Positions 51,179 to 60,915 are shown, counted from the stretch's first letter. The stretch: DNA of 64,000 nt from Balneola vulgaris DSM 17893 (GCF_000375465.1 NZ_AQXH01000008.1:1-64000); one strand, 5' to 3'. Program-made: numbers and translations. The notes: generated by a model not told the origin, from the letters alone.

Positions 51179-52324
51179 TTGTCTAAAATAAAGATTATTA
51201 CGGTTCTATCCATTGGGTTTTTAGTAACTTTCCTGCACACAAATGTAAGTGTGGCTCAGTCGCAAGACAGTGTGCGGTATGGGTTCTTTCCAAGTTTTTC
51301 ATACGATTCCGATAATGGGATTAATGTATCTATCGATCTCCAACGTTTTGATTATAGTGATGGTATTCAGCCTTTTAATAACTACAGTAAATATAGACTG
51401 AGCTATAAGGGAATTGGCGCCTATACCTTTTCTTATTACCGTGATCAGGTACAAACTTTCGGAACCGATAAAAGGTCCGCTTTCGACTTACTTATCAACC
51501 AAAACTATGGGAACTACTTTACGGGCTATACGCTTGATGGTGAGTTTAACCGAGATCGCTTCGACAACACCGATTATTACCAATTTGATAGCTTCTTATT
51601 GAATATAGGGGCGGAAACTCGTTTACCAATTTCTGCAGTAGAAGGAGTGCGACGTACGGATATAAAAATTGGATTGCGGGTAGTGCATGAAAAGCCCTTT
51701 GATCATCAACCCAATACCTATATGACGGAAGTTCAGCCCATTGGCTGGAATGGTTCAACCTACACTTTTGCTGAAGTTGGTTATATCAAAGAAGCCCGCG
51801 ATAACGAATTTAGGAGTCAACAGGGGTACTTATTCTCGCATAGTTTTAAGACTTCCATCCCTGGGCTAAGCGAAACTTGGATTGGTCAATTATATACTGA
51901 TTTAAGAATGTTCAAACAGTTCACTGAAGAAGGAGCGATGCCAGAAGTGATACTTGGTCAGCGAGTATTGAACAATTATACCATGGGGGAAATCCCATAT
52001 TGGTTTGCCCCATCCTTAGGTGGAAATGGTGCACTTCGAGGGTTTATGTATCGAAGATTTGTAGGAGAGGCCTCCATCTTGAGCATCACGGAATTACGTA
52101 CATGGCTCTTTGAGTTGCCATGGCTAGATTCAGACGTAGGCTTCAATTTATTTGTAGATAATGGAGCGGTGTACAAGCGAAATTTTTCAGACTGGACGGG
52201 TGGCACTTCATATGGCTTCGGTGGCTTTATGTCCATCTTTAGCCGCGACTTTATTTTAAAGTACGAAATGGGCTTCTCTGAAGACGGAGCCGCTGTGTAT
52301 CTCGGCTCCGGTTTCTCATTCTAG
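51179..52324 (+). CDS. BamA-like outer-membrane barrel without POTRA domains
   Basis: The 381 residues start at a TTG (51179) with a signal peptide (MSKIKIITVLSIGFLVTFLH, ending VSVAQ). The protein is a barrel of the Omp85/surface-antigen type: the C-terminal region has GGNGALRGFMYRRFVGEAS, NLFVDNGAVYKRN and FILKYEMGFSEDGAAVYLGS, matching BamA strands 10-16 including the substrate-lid RGF motif. No POTRA repeats are visible, so it is a stand-alone barrel of unknown transport role. Convergent with the GT2 gene. Confidence 0.85.
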   Translation: MSKIKIITVLSIGFLVTFLHTNVSVAQSQDSVRYGFFPSFSYDSDNGINVSIDLQRFDYSDGIQPFNNYSKYRLSYKGIGAYTFSYYRDQVQTFGTDKRSAFDLLINQNYGNYFTGYTLDGEFNRDRFDNTDYYQFDSFLLNIGAETRLPISAVEGVRRTDIKIGLRVVHEKPFDHQPNTYMTEVQPIGWNGSTYTFAEVGYIKEARDNEFRSQQGYLFSHSFKTSIPGLSETWIGQLYTDLRMFKQFTEEGAMPEVILGQRVLNNYTMGEIPYWFAPSLGGNGALRGFMYRRFVGEASILSITELRTWLFELPWLDSDVGFNLFVDNGAVYKRNFSDWTGGTSYGFGGFMSIFSRDFILKYEMGFSEDGAAVYLGSGFSF

Positions 52325-52329
52325 AATTG

Positions 52330-53838
52330 TTAGGCCTTACGGATGGATTGTATGAATATTGATCCAAAGCCAAGGCTCAAGAGAATATGAAAAGGAAGAA
52401 AACCGATATTAAATGTATTGATATCAATAATCACGGCTAGTACAAAAAGAATAGCAAAAATACCCTCAAACCATGTAATTACTGGTATATCTGTAGGTGA
52501 GTAAATTTTATTCTTCCAATTTACCGACTTGTCTAGTGCATTATATTTCGAAGTACGGTGGAAAAATGATTTATTATTCACAAACCCATCAATAAGTGAT
52601 ACCACCATAAAGAATGGGAAGCCTATTACTAGAATTAAGAAGGGTATAAAGGTTCTTTTAAAGTCTGTTACTTTTTCTTTAAAAGAATCATTGTATCTAT
52701 CGAGAACTAAGATTGCAATCCAAGGAGCAATCAATATATTTATGAGAGCAATAGACATGTACTTAAAGAATGGGTAGTACTCTGGTGCAGCTTCTAATAA
52801 AAACACAAGGGGTACACTCATTAGTGCGAGGAAAAGGACTCCTACATTGATGAATACATTGAGGAGGTCAAAAATTGCGTGCATTTTTACCATAAATGGA
52901 AGATCGGCTTTACACAATTTCCAAAAGAATTTTTTAATAATTTGGCCACGTCCTTTGGTCCATCGGTATTGCTGAACTTTAAAATCTACCATGGTAACTG
53001 GTAGTTCAGCGGGCGCTACCACTTCGTTGTCGTATTTAATTTTCCAACCGTTTAACTGTGCACGAAGGCATAAATCGTAATCCTCTGAAAGCGTTTCACC
53101 ACTCCATCCGCCAGCATCGTGAATGGTTTCTTTTCTCCAGATACCACCGCTACCATTAAACCTTAAAAAGTACCCAACTATAGATCTTGCATGTTGTTCA
53201 ACCATGAAAAAAGCATCGTGTAATAATGATTGAGCACGAGTGAGTAAGCTGTAGTCTCTGTTTAAGTGCCCCCATCGTGTTTGTACAACACCTACTTGTT
53301 CATCTTGGAAGTAACCCATTGTTTTGTAAAGGAAATCGGCTTCAGGCCTAAAATCAGCATCGAAAATAGCAATGAAATCACCTTTAGCTACTTGAGTACC
53401 TTCATGTAATGCTCCAGCTTTAAAGCCTTGGCGGTTTTCACGATGAATAACAACTACGTCAACTCCTTTTTCGCGCCACATAGCTGCTCTTTTTTCTGCA
53501 ATCTCAAGCGTTTCATCGGTAGAATCATCTAATACTTGAATTTCAAGTTTATCAGCAGGGTAATCGAGTTTAGCACAGGCGTCAATTACATGTTCAGCAA
53601 CATACATTTCGTTGAACATAGGAATTTGAACAGTAACGGTAGGCCATTCGCCTTCTGGGTATAGTGGGGCTTTGGTAGAATAAGTCTTTTTATACTTATG
53701 CCAAATGTACATTAAATGGAATTGCCCAATAGAATATAAAGTGATTAGAATAGGTCCTAATGCATATAAAACTACAATAATTAGTTGTGCGGTTTCATTT
53801 TGCACAAGATCTTGAAAAAAACTAGTGATCTCAGTCAT
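52330..53838 (-). CDS. Family 2 processive glycosyltransferase (cellulose-synthase-like)
   Basis: The 502 residues have an N-terminal helix, the GT2 catalytic domain, and several C-terminal transmembrane helices. Motifs: VTVQIPMFNE, VLDDSTDET, IFDADFRPEADFL (DxD-type), SEDYDLCLRAQLNGW (catalytic Asp) and QQYRWTKGRGQ (QxxRW). This is the arrangement of membrane processive beta-glycosyltransferases making polysaccharide from nucleotide sugars. No BcsB or export partner lies next to it. It may act in exopolysaccharide or glycolipid synthesis. Confidence 0.93.
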   Translation of the reverse strand: MTEITSFFQDLVQNETAQLIIVVLYALGPILITLYSIGQFHLMYIWHKYKKTYSTKAPLYPEGEWPTVTVQIPMFNEMYVAEHVIDACAKLDYPADKLEIQVLDDSTDETLEIAEKRAAMWREKGVDVVVIHRENRQGFKAGALHEGTQVAKGDFIAIFDADFRPEADFLYKTMGYFQDEQVGVVQTRWGHLNRDYSLLTRAQSLLHDAFFMVEQHARSIVGYFLRFNGSGGIWRKETIHDAGGWSGETLSEDYDLCLRAQLNGWKIKYDNEVVAPAELPVTMVDFKVQQYRWTKGRGQIIKKFFWKLCKADLPFMVKMHAIFDLLNVFINVGVLFLALMSVPLVFLLEAAPEYYPFFKYMSIALINILIAPWIAILVLDRYNDSFKEKVTDFKRTFIPFLILVIGFPFFMVVSLIDGFVNNKSFFHRTSKYNALDKSVNWKNKIYSPTDIPVITWFEGIFAILFVLAVIIDINTFNIGFLPFHILLSLGFGSIFIQSIRKA

Positions 53839-53984
53839 TACAAATAGTAAAGAAGCTCGATTTGATGAAATATTACGGCGCCAAACATACGCCTATATTT
53901 ACACTATTAATAGCATAAAATGTTGATGCGAGCTAAAAACATAAAGTTGAGGGGAGTATGGGCTTGAATTGAATTTGAATAATG

Positions 53985-54058
53985 TCGGGGCGACAGGATT
54001 TGAACCTGCGACCTCTCGGCCCCCAGCCGAGCGCGCTACCGAGCTACGCCACGCCCCG
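53985..54058 (-). tRNA. tRNA-Pro (anticodon GGG)
   Basis: On the minus strand the 74-nt cloverleaf is clear. Acceptor stem CGGGGCG pairs with CGCCCCG, with discriminator A. A D arm with AGCTCGGTAG, an anticodon stem CTCGG/CCGAG with loop CTGGGGG (anticodon GGG) and the T arm with GGTTCAAATCC follow. The CCA end is not encoded. It stands alone between the GT2 and epimerase genes; the rest of the 53839-54194 gap holds nothing else I can identify. Confidence 0.97.
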
Positions 54059-54194
54059 ATCAATCAATTAAGGGAGCCAAAGATAAGAGGGAATTCCACG
54101 GGCATCAATGCTAAATATTTATTTCTAGGTTCAAACATAAGATTTGAGAAATCAGAGCATTGATGTTTCCTATACCTATAGATCTAAAAACCGC

Positions 54195-54596
54195 TTACTC
54201 TTTTTTACTCTGGCAAAGTTCTACTAATACCCCGTGATTTCCTTTAGGGTGTAGGAAGGCCACTAATTTATTATCGGCTCCATCTTTAGGTTGTTCGTTC
54301 AATACGGTGAAGCCTTCACCACGAAGTCGGTCCAATTCGGCATAGATATCATCCACTTCAAAAGCTACATGGTGGATGCCTTCACCTTTTTTCTCGATGT
54401 ACTTTGTAATTACAGAATCAGGTTCAGTAGCTCCTAACAATTCTACTTTCGATTCCCCCGTATTAAAAAAAGCAGTAGCTACTTTCTCACTTTCAACAAT
54501 CTCTTTCTTGTCGCATTTAGTGTTGAGGATCTTTTCATAGGTTTCGATGGCTTCGTCGAGGTTTTTCACCGCAATTCCAATATGATCGATATGCAT
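54195..54596 (-). CDS. mce: Methylmalonyl-CoA epimerase
   Basis: A 133-residue VOC-fold enzyme with the epimerase signature: MHIDHIGIAVKNLDEAIETY at the start, VELLGATEPDSVITKYIEKK, GEGIHHVAFEVDDIYAEL and LHPKGNHGVLVELCQ. Metal ligands His5, His82-type and Glu at the end are present. It interconverts (2R)- and (2S)-methylmalonyl-CoA so that B12-dependent mutase can form succinyl-CoA. No mutase gene is in the window. The presence fits the B12-sensing riboswitch at 13.5 kb. Confidence 0.96.
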   Translation of the reverse strand: MHIDHIGIAVKNLDEAIETYEKILNTKCDKKEIVESEKVATAFFNTGESKVELLGATEPDSVITKYIEKKGEGIHHVAFEVDDIYAELDRLRGEGFTVLNEQPKDGADNKLVAFLHPKGNHGVLVELCQSKKE

Positions 54597-54777
54597 GAGT
54601 TTGGTTTTAAGTCTGAATTCTGTTTAATAAAGATGAAGGTAAGAAATTATGAATGTGTATTGGAGTACTGAGGAACAAAAAATGAGATTGCATGTGTGAG
54701 TCATTTCGCAATGCCGTCTATTTCCTTGTGAACCAACCGTTTGTATCCTACCTTCCGTTAACCAACGCTTATTTATT

Positions 54778-56586
54778 ATGGCACTTTCAATCCCTTCCAT
54801 CGATCAGATCATCAAAGGTGCGAGCAGCACTATAAAACGCTTTCCTCTGCCAATTCTTGCAGGATTTATGTTTTCCATGTTGAGTGTGTACGGCATTGAG
54901 GTTATAGAAACCGACCCCCTTGCATACGCTTGGCTCATGAATGCCATATTCTGTTCGGCCTTGGGTATCTCCTGGTTCCTTGCTTTAGACCTGCTCATTG
55001 AATCTCGAACATGGACAACCCCCATTAAATGGGGAGTACGATTAGGGGGAGTTTTATTGCTCTTAGCCTATTACTTCAGCATTGAAGGCATGTTGGTTGA
55101 CGACACCTACGAAGCACTTACACGATTTGGGTTGTTGGTGTTGACTTCTCATTTGTTTGTGGCAATTGCTGCTTTCTTAAATGAAAGCGAAATGGATCAG
55201 TTTTGGGAGTTTAACAAACAGTTGTTTCTCTCCATCTTGCTATCGGTACTGTATACGGGGGTGCTTTTTGTTGGGCTCACAGTCGCACTTTTATCGATTG
55301 ATAACTTATTAGGCTTCGACATCAAAGATAAATTTTATGCACAGTTATGGGTGTGCATGTTAGGGATATTCAATACCCTACTATTCCTGTCAAAAGTGCC
55401 TAAAGTGGAAGATGTCACCATGATTAGCTACCCCAAAGCATTGAAAGTATTCGTGCAGTATGTACTCATCCCCTTGGTAACTACATACATACTGATTCTA
55501 TACATGTATCTCTTCAAAATATTGATGCAGTGGGAGCTCCCCAATGGATGGGTGGCGTATCTGGTACTTAGTTTTTCCATTGCAGGAATACTTTCGTTGT
55601 TGTTGCTATACCCCATTCAGGAGCAAAAAGACCAGACTTGGATAAAGCTCTATGGACGAGGTTTTTATTTTGGACTCATTCCGTTATCAGGACTTCTAGT
55701 GCTGTCTATTTGGGTGCGAATCTCAGAGTATGGGGTCACCATCAATCGCTATTTAGTAGCCACCTTAGCGGTGTGGCTCATTGGGCATATACTGTACAAC
55801 CTCATCAGTCATAAAAAGAACATAAAAGTAATTCCTTTTAGCTTGGCACTTATAGCCTTTTTGGTGGGTTGGGGACCGCTCGGTGCCTTTGAGGTGTCGG
55901 AGCGCAATCAATTAGGTCGGTTATCCGCTTACCTTGAGGAATATAATTATCTCAATGATCAAGGTGTTGCCGTGGATGGTGACGCCGAAATCCCATTCGA
56001 AGATCGCAAAGAACTTACTTCTATTACGGGCTACCTCATCGAGAACCATGGCTTGCAATCTCTTCAGCCGCTATTCAATAAAGAAATGAATGAGTTGGTT
56101 GATAGCGATTACCCCTATGTGCAAAACGAAGAAATCTTAGCTCATATCGGTATAGAAGCAGTGAGTAGATATGAAACGGTTGAGCTTCAATCATCTAAAG
56201 GCTTTGATTATAGTGCTAAGAACGATGAAGTAATACCGGTGGAAGGGGCGAGTTATTTAATTCCGGCCAAGTTGCTGAATACGAATTTCCCAACCAAAGA
56301 AATTGGAGCTTACATCCTTCAGCTCGAAGATGATCGCCAAAGCTTGAAGCTTCGCCATACAGAAGAGGATTGGGAAGTAGTGTTTAATTTGAAAGAAACT
56401 TTAGATACGCTATCTCGAAAAGGACGCAGTCGAAGTGATCTTAATCCTGAAGAACTTCGGATGACGATGACCGCACCGAACGGGCAAGTTTCGCTGATGA
56501 TTTCAAGTATAGGCGGAACACTAAATGACAATGACTATATCATCAATTATATTAATTTCAGTCTATTAATCTACGAGAGTCCATGA
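54778..56586 (+). CDS. DUF4153 family membrane protein
   Basis: The 602 residues comprise about ten transmembrane helices in the first 370, with the family opening IPSIDQIIKGASSTIKRFPL, and a periplasmic or cytosolic C-terminal part of about 220 residues (GAFEVSERNQLGRLSAYLEE, VQNEEILAHIGIEAVSRYE). DUF4153 proteins are found widely in Bacteroidota, and no role is established. It overlaps the AI-2E permease gene by 4 bases, so the two form an operon. Confidence 0.85.
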   Translation: MALSIPSIDQIIKGASSTIKRFPLPILAGFMFSMLSVYGIEVIETDPLAYAWLMNAIFCSALGISWFLALDLLIESRTWTTPIKWGVRLGGVLLLLAYYFSIEGMLVDDTYEALTRFGLLVLTSHLFVAIAAFLNESEMDQFWEFNKQLFLSILLSVLYTGVLFVGLTVALLSIDNLLGFDIKDKFYAQLWVCMLGIFNTLLFLSKVPKVEDVTMISYPKALKVFVQYVLIPLVTTYILILYMYLFKILMQWELPNGWVAYLVLSFSIAGILSLLLLYPIQEQKDQTWIKLYGRGFYFGLIPLSGLLVLSIWVRISEYGVTINRYLVATLAVWLIGHILYNLISHKKNIKVIPFSLALIAFLVGWGPLGAFEVSERNQLGRLSAYLEEYNYLNDQGVAVDGDAEIPFEDRKELTSITGYLIENHGLQSLQPLFNKEMNELVDSDYPYVQNEEILAHIGIEAVSRYETVELQSSKGFDYSAKNDEVIPVEGASYLIPAKLLNTNFPTKEIGAYILQLEDDRQSLKLRHTEEDWEVVFNLKETLDTLSRKGRSRSDLNPEELRMTMTAPNGQVSLMISSIGGTLNDNDYIINYINFSLLIYESP

Positions 56587-57674
56587 AACACCACTCTACT
56601 TCGAGTACAAAAACATACCCCTTTTGGCTGAAAAGCACGGTAACCCTCGCCGGGATATCCCTATTGTTTGTGATACTTAGCTACGGCAAATTCATTCTGA
56701 TGCCCCTTGCTTTCGCGGCATTCATATCTATGCTGTTAAGTCCTGTTGTAAATAAACTAGAGAGCTGGAAACTAGGAAGGGCGCTCAGCATCCTACTTAC
56801 CATTCTATTAGTGTTGGTGATTTTTGCGGGCATCGTATCGTTGATATCGGCACAGTTTGTTCAGTTTGCAGAACGAGTGCCTGAAGTAACCGAACGGCTT
56901 AAAACCGTAACCGCCGATGGGATTGAGTATCTAGAGAACACCGTTGGTATTTCACAGGAGCAAAGAACCAATTACTTAGAACAAGGGCTAAGCAATCTCA
57001 TCGATAAAAGTGGGCAGTATGTTGGCTCGGTAGTAAGTGCTACCACTAGTGCATTTACCTTAATGTCGCTCTTACCCATTTTTGTGTTCTTCATGCTGTA
57101 CTACAAAGAAATGTATATCACCTTCTTTCAAAAGCTGTTTGATCGAAAGAAGCAGCAATCGGGCATCGATGAAGTACTCGATAATGTTCAAGATGTCACC
57201 CAGAACTACTTAGTAGGTATGCTAACGGTCATTGGAATTCTAGCCATCTTAAACACCACAGGACTTTTCCTCATTGGATTGGAGCACGCCATTTTCTTTG
57301 GAGTGTTTGCCTCATTGCTAGCGGTAATCCCTTATATCGGAATTATCATTGGTGCACTGCCGCCATTACTTTTCGCTTTCTTGTTAGGAGATAGCCTTAT
57401 TACACCCTTGCTAGTAATTGCCGTTTTTGGAACGGTTCAGTTTCTAGAAGGTAACTTTATTACACCACGTATCGTGGGTTCAAAAGTAGCTATTAACCCG
57501 TTTATGGCGATGCTTGCCTTAATCGTTGGGGGCGAATTATGGGGAATTTCAGGAATGATTCTATTCGTGCCGCTGATCGGAATACTTCGTGTGATCTTCG
57601 AGCAAGTAGACGGACTCAAGCCTTATGGGTATCTACTGGGTAACCGCATTGAGTACGACAAACCAGAGGGTTAA
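56583..57674 (+). CDS. AI-2E family transporter (PerM/YdiK-like)
   Basis: The 363 residues have seven or eight transmembrane helices and the family hallmarks: a helix-rich middle region with ERVPEVTERLKTVTADGIEY, then LPIFVFFMLYYKEMY, DNVQDVTQNYLVGMLTV, ALLAVIPYIGIIIGALPPLL-like segment, and QFLEGNFITPRIVGSKV. The name derives from TqsA, but other members move ions or lipids. Substrate unknown. Second gene of the operon with DUF4153. Confidence 0.93.
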   Translation: MKHHSTSSTKTYPFWLKSTVTLAGISLLFVILSYGKFILMPLAFAAFISMLLSPVVNKLESWKLGRALSILLTILLVLVIFAGIVSLISAQFVQFAERVPEVTERLKTVTADGIEYLENTVGISQEQRTNYLEQGLSNLIDKSGQYVGSVVSATTSAFTLMSLLPIFVFFMLYYKEMYITFFQKLFDRKKQQSGIDEVLDNVQDVTQNYLVGMLTVIGILAILNTTGLFLIGLEHAIFFGVFASLLAVIPYIGIIIGALPPLLFAFLLGDSLITPLLVIAVFGTVQFLEGNFITPRIVGSKVAINPFMAMLALIVGGELWGISGMILFVPLIGILRVIFEQVDGLKPYGYLLGNRIEYDKPEG

Positions 57675-57685
57675 GTGGACTTAGC

Positions 57686-59617
57686 TTAGCGAAAATTCTT
57701 TTTACCAATGTTGAGTTGGGCACTTACGTGGATGCTCATGTGATAATACTGTCCGTTGGTATTATAACTTTCGGGCTTATTTAACAGATTGCGCAGCGCA
57801 AGTTGTAGGGCGAGAGCCCGATCAAACATCCAAGTTTTAGCAGATGCGTTTAACAATCGAATGGGCCGAACCCGAACGGGAGGCCACCCACTTTGAGCCT
57901 CTAATTCCTCATATGCATTTATTTTCCGAGCAGAGATATATCTGTAGATTAACTCAAATTGAGCATTGTCATGCATCTTATATTGAAGCACTTGGTTAAA
58001 AGAGATCGGCGGACTTTGTTCAAAACGAGATTCAATTTCTCGATCGCTATAGGTTAAAAGATGGGCATTTAACTGAGTACGAGTGTATAGTTTATCAGTC
58101 AGAGAGCTTTCAATGCGATAGCGAATATTAGCTAGACCTACCTGTTGGTGATCAGTGAAGGAAGTGGTGGTTTGCAATCGGCGTCCACTAGCAGCAGGAG
58201 CGTAGTTCGTCCATGCTGAGCTAAGCCTCCAATAGTGAGTAAAGCTCATTGTAAAGGATGATTGAAATTTTTGAATCTTTCGCTGCTGAACAAAAGACAC
58301 ACTCGACCTGATATTCCGATGCTCAGAATCATCGATTATATCTTGCCCTTGCCTACCTTCTAATGTATACCCAATTTTGTGCTTCCAAAAAGTATAGAGG
58401 TTGGCTTGCCTGTTTAAATTGGTGATGGAACTTTCTAAATGAAACCTACGGTCTTGAACATCATGCGTCAATCCTACACTCGACCGCGCATTACCGATCA
58501 TAGTAGTGAGCTTAGTTGAAGGAGTGAGTTCATTATGTACCCATGAAACTTGCCAATTTGCGATCTCTAAATCCTGATCATTTATTTGGTCTTCCCATCG
58601 TTGATATTTGAGCTCTCCTACTATGTAATTTCGAGTATTCAGTGAAATATGTGCAGCTGAATGAGTACCAATCTGCTCTATTTCTTGTGAAGGGGAAGGA
58701 GCTCCTGTTAAGCTATCACTATCCGACCAACTGAAATGAGTGTTGAAGGATTTTAAACGAGAGGTGTTATTAGGCCGATATTGAAAGCCTGATTGGAAAT
58801 GATATTGCTCAAATGGTGTTTCAATGCCAGCTATGGGGTCCCAAATGTAGTTTGATTCAATGCCTCGGAAAGTACTAAAGATATTCAACGAACCTGTAGT
58901 GAGTGAAAAGCGGTTTTGAAGATGGATGTAGTTATAAACATTACGCTGTAGATAGCTATTGCCGTCATTGTTCCTAAGCAGCGTTCGATTGAATAAGGTC
59001 GCATTACGGGTATCATCGTAAACATAGAAGTTAGAACGAGAATATCGATCTCTGCTAAGAAGAAGAGTGCTTTTAAATGAATTAGGAAGCCAAAGATCAA
59101 TCTTTTCAATATAGTTTATAGCCTCCACATTCGAGGAGTTTAACTCAGAGGAGGTGTGGGGGCCTGGATCGTTAATCTCATTAACTAAGCCTTTTTGATA
59201 TCCAATGGTAGAACGTTTTTGCTTGAGGTAAATATGTATCGCTCCAGAAGGAGTATGGTAACCCTGATGATATAGCTCTCTAATAATTGTAACCGAATCG
59301 ATAGCATTAAAGGAAAGATTGGGTAGCATAAAACTACGCTTACCCAAAACATCGGTGGCTTGAAGCACCCCATCTATAAATACTAACGGGAATTCATTGT
59401 TGTGGCTGAGGGAAGGTTCGCCAAGCACGTCGAATGTGCTAAGGTCATAGCTATCAAAAGGGATGTTGGCGTTACTGAAAATCCATTCTGCTAAACTGTA
59501 ATAGGGTGAAATGGATTGATTAGGTTTGAGTACCAAATCATGACTTTGTGCTTGAGTCCAATTAGGCGTGATGCTAAAGCACAGAAGGAAACCGAATAGA
59601 GCATAAAGCTTTTTCAT
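57686..59617 (-). CDS. TonB-dependent receptor-like barrel with reduced plug
   Basis: The 643 residues from the ATG at 59617 (GGGGAG just upstream) have a signal peptide (MKKLYALFGFLLCFSITPNW, ending TQAQ). A short plug-like segment reads FPLVFIDGVLQATDVLG and NLSFNAIDSVTIIRELYHQG with GAIHIYLKQ, similar to TonB plug strands but only about 100 residues long. A 22-strand-like barrel follows, ending LNIGKKNFR. The N-terminal carboxypeptidase-like domain common in Bacteroidota receptors is missing. Function unknown. It is cotranscribed with the barrel gene 59628-60224. Confidence 0.75.
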   Translation of the reverse strand: MKKLYALFGFLLCFSITPNWTQAQSHDLVLKPNQSISPYYSLAEWIFSNANIPFDSYDLSTFDVLGEPSLSHNNEFPLVFIDGVLQATDVLGKRSFMLPNLSFNAIDSVTIIRELYHQGYHTPSGAIHIYLKQKRSTIGYQKGLVNEINDPGPHTSSELNSSNVEAINYIEKIDLWLPNSFKSTLLLSRDRYSRSNFYVYDDTRNATLFNRTLLRNNDGNSYLQRNVYNYIHLQNRFSLTTGSLNIFSTFRGIESNYIWDPIAGIETPFEQYHFQSGFQYRPNNTSRLKSFNTHFSWSDSDSLTGAPSPSQEIEQIGTHSAAHISLNTRNYIVGELKYQRWEDQINDQDLEIANWQVSWVHNELTPSTKLTTMIGNARSSVGLTHDVQDRRFHLESSITNLNRQANLYTFWKHKIGYTLEGRQGQDIIDDSEHRNIRSSVSFVQQRKIQKFQSSFTMSFTHYWRLSSAWTNYAPAASGRRLQTTTSFTDHQQVGLANIRYRIESSLTDKLYTRTQLNAHLLTYSDREIESRFEQSPPISFNQVLQYKMHDNAQFELIYRYISARKINAYEELEAQSGWPPVRVRPIRLLNASAKTWMFDRALALQLALRNLLNKPESYNTNGQYYHMSIHVSAQLNIGKKNFR

Positions 59618-59627
59618 ACTTGCTCCC

Positions 59628-60224
59628 CTAATCAATAAAAGATTGAATATGATTAGGCAAGTGGAGTCTATACCGAACTCCTAATCCGAGATGCAAAATA
59701 TGCTGACGCTCGTAGTTAAAAACTTTTGCGTACTGGAAGTGTGCAAATAGCGCAAGTTTACCCAAACGAATGGTAGGTTCAAGAATAGAAGTGAAATACA
59801 ACTCCCGTTCATCAGAGTTACTGGTAAAGGCATCGCCTATAAGCCATGTTTTTTGAATGCCTACACCCAACATAGTAGAAAGCGAAAAGATTTTTTCCTC
59901 ACCAAAAATATAGCCGAAAGTTGCCGCATAGTTCGTCGACTCAAGCAAAGCGTACGGCTCACCTTTGGGCTCATAGTCGAAATAAGCAACATTCAAACCA
60001 ACGTGTCCTACATAAAATGGAGTGGTGAGAGATGCCCCATAGCTCTGAGTTAAATCCCATCTATTCGCGTAACTGTTATCCTGTAGATAAGGCTGAGTGG
60101 TTTGAACTCCGATATCAATATACTCAAAGGCTTGGGCGTGGATGGTTGATTGAACACCAAGAAGTACAAAAATTAGGGTAATAAAAGTTTTTGGGGTGAC
60201 TTCCCCCCACGATGGTAATGTCAT
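59628..60224 (-). CDS. Small outer-membrane barrel-like protein
   Basis: The 198 residues from the ATG at 60224 (TTG 60230 possible) contain a signal peptide (TLIFVLLGVQSTIHAQ) and about eight to ten amphipathic strands (FEYIDIGVQTTQPYL, VGHVGLNVAYFDYEP, FSLSTMLGVGIQKTW, ILHLGLGVRYRLHLP). It stands directly before the TonB-receptor-like gene with 10 bases between, so they likely share a transcript and possibly a surface function. No family recognised. Confidence 0.65.
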   Translation of the reverse strand: MTLPSWGEVTPKTFITLIFVLLGVQSTIHAQAFEYIDIGVQTTQPYLQDNSYANRWDLTQSYGASLTTPFYVGHVGLNVAYFDYEPKGEPYALLESTNYAATFGYIFGEEKIFSLSTMLGVGIQKTWLIGDAFTSNSDERELYFTSILEPTIRLGKLALFAHFQYAKVFNYERQHILHLGLGVRYRLHLPNHIQSFID

Positions 60225-60302
60225 ATTCAACGGTGCGATAAAAGTAAGGCAAGTTTATGGAATTGCTCATCGAAGTCCAATGCTTTTGAGATGCTTAAAT
60301 AC

Positions 60303-60338
60303 AAAAGGTGAATGGTCATGTAGTTGCCACTCACCTTT
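60303..60338 (-). terminator. Probable terminator after the 35-aa gene
   Basis: On the minus strand, aaggtgagtgg and ccattcacctt form a stem of about 10 bp with one mismatch around an internal loop, followed by TTTTGT. It lies 8 bases past the stop at 60346. Confidence 0.55.
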
Positions 60339-60345
60339 CAATTAT

Positions 60346-60453
60346 TTAGTTGTCCTTTTTTTTCTTCTTAGACCATTGATCGATAACTACGGGTATAAAA
60401 AATATAGCTAACGCAATTGCGCTAATGATTATAGATCCTAAATCAATTTCCAT
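60346..60453 (-). CDS. 35-residue single-helix membrane protein
   Basis: A 35-codon frame read from the gap: MEIDLGSIIISAIALAIFFI, then PVVIDQWSKKKKKDN. It is one transmembrane helix followed by a Lys-rich cytoplasmic tail that obeys the positive-inside rule. A possible terminator follows the stop. Such short single-span proteins are common and mostly uncharacterised; without comparison the frame is only probable. The remaining parts of the gap 60231-60540 show nothing else. Confidence 0.6.
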   Translation of the reverse strand: MEIDLGSIIISAIALAIFFIPVVIDQWSKKKKKDN

Positions 60454-60540
60454 TTCACACAAATTTTGAGTTAATATAAGTATCCCTACAGCATGGATGG
60501 CCAGAGGGATGGGTGGATATGAGATGTTCTAATGGGTGAG

Positions 60541-60915
60541 TTAGAAATGGAAATGGAAGGGATATATCAATCGGTAGGTTGAAGAACTTATATTAAGTAG
60601 TGAGGAGCTTTTGAAACAGGCAGAAAGACGGTTGGACTGTCCATTACTTTTAGAAGCATCATTTTGAAGAGAATCGAGGTTCTTCGTGGATCTAACTTCA
60701 AGTTGGCTATTGGAATAATCAACACTTGATTCCCCTAGGTGGCTAAACAATACATACTCAATATGTGTAGGCGCTTTTTTACCAGGTATAGATGGAGCTT
60801 GAATCTTCGCGTCTTCATGATGCACGGCACCTAGGGTGTTGGTACTATCGTTGCACACTTGAGTACCAAGAGCTACAAAAGTAAAAAGTGCTATGACGGT
60901 TAGTAAAGGGCGCAA
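60541..60915 (-). CDS. Small secreted protein, hypothetical
   Basis: The 124 residues would start at TTG 60915 with a signal anchor (MRPLLTVIALFTFVALGTQV). The mature part is polar (HHEDAKIQAPSIPGKKAP, SNSQLEVRSTKNLDSLQND) and ends in an aromatic YRLIYPFHFHF. No ATG exists in frame. No family recognised, so the coding call is moderate. It lies 25 bases downstream of no partner; the K+/H+ antiporter gene ends 26 bases away on the same strand. Confidence 0.45.
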   Translation of the reverse strand: MRPLLTVIALFTFVALGTQVCNDSTNTLGAVHHEDAKIQAPSIPGKKAPTHIEYVLFSHLGESSVDYSNSQLEVRSTKNLDSLQNDASKSNGQSNRLSACFKSSSLLNISSSTYRLIYPFHFHF

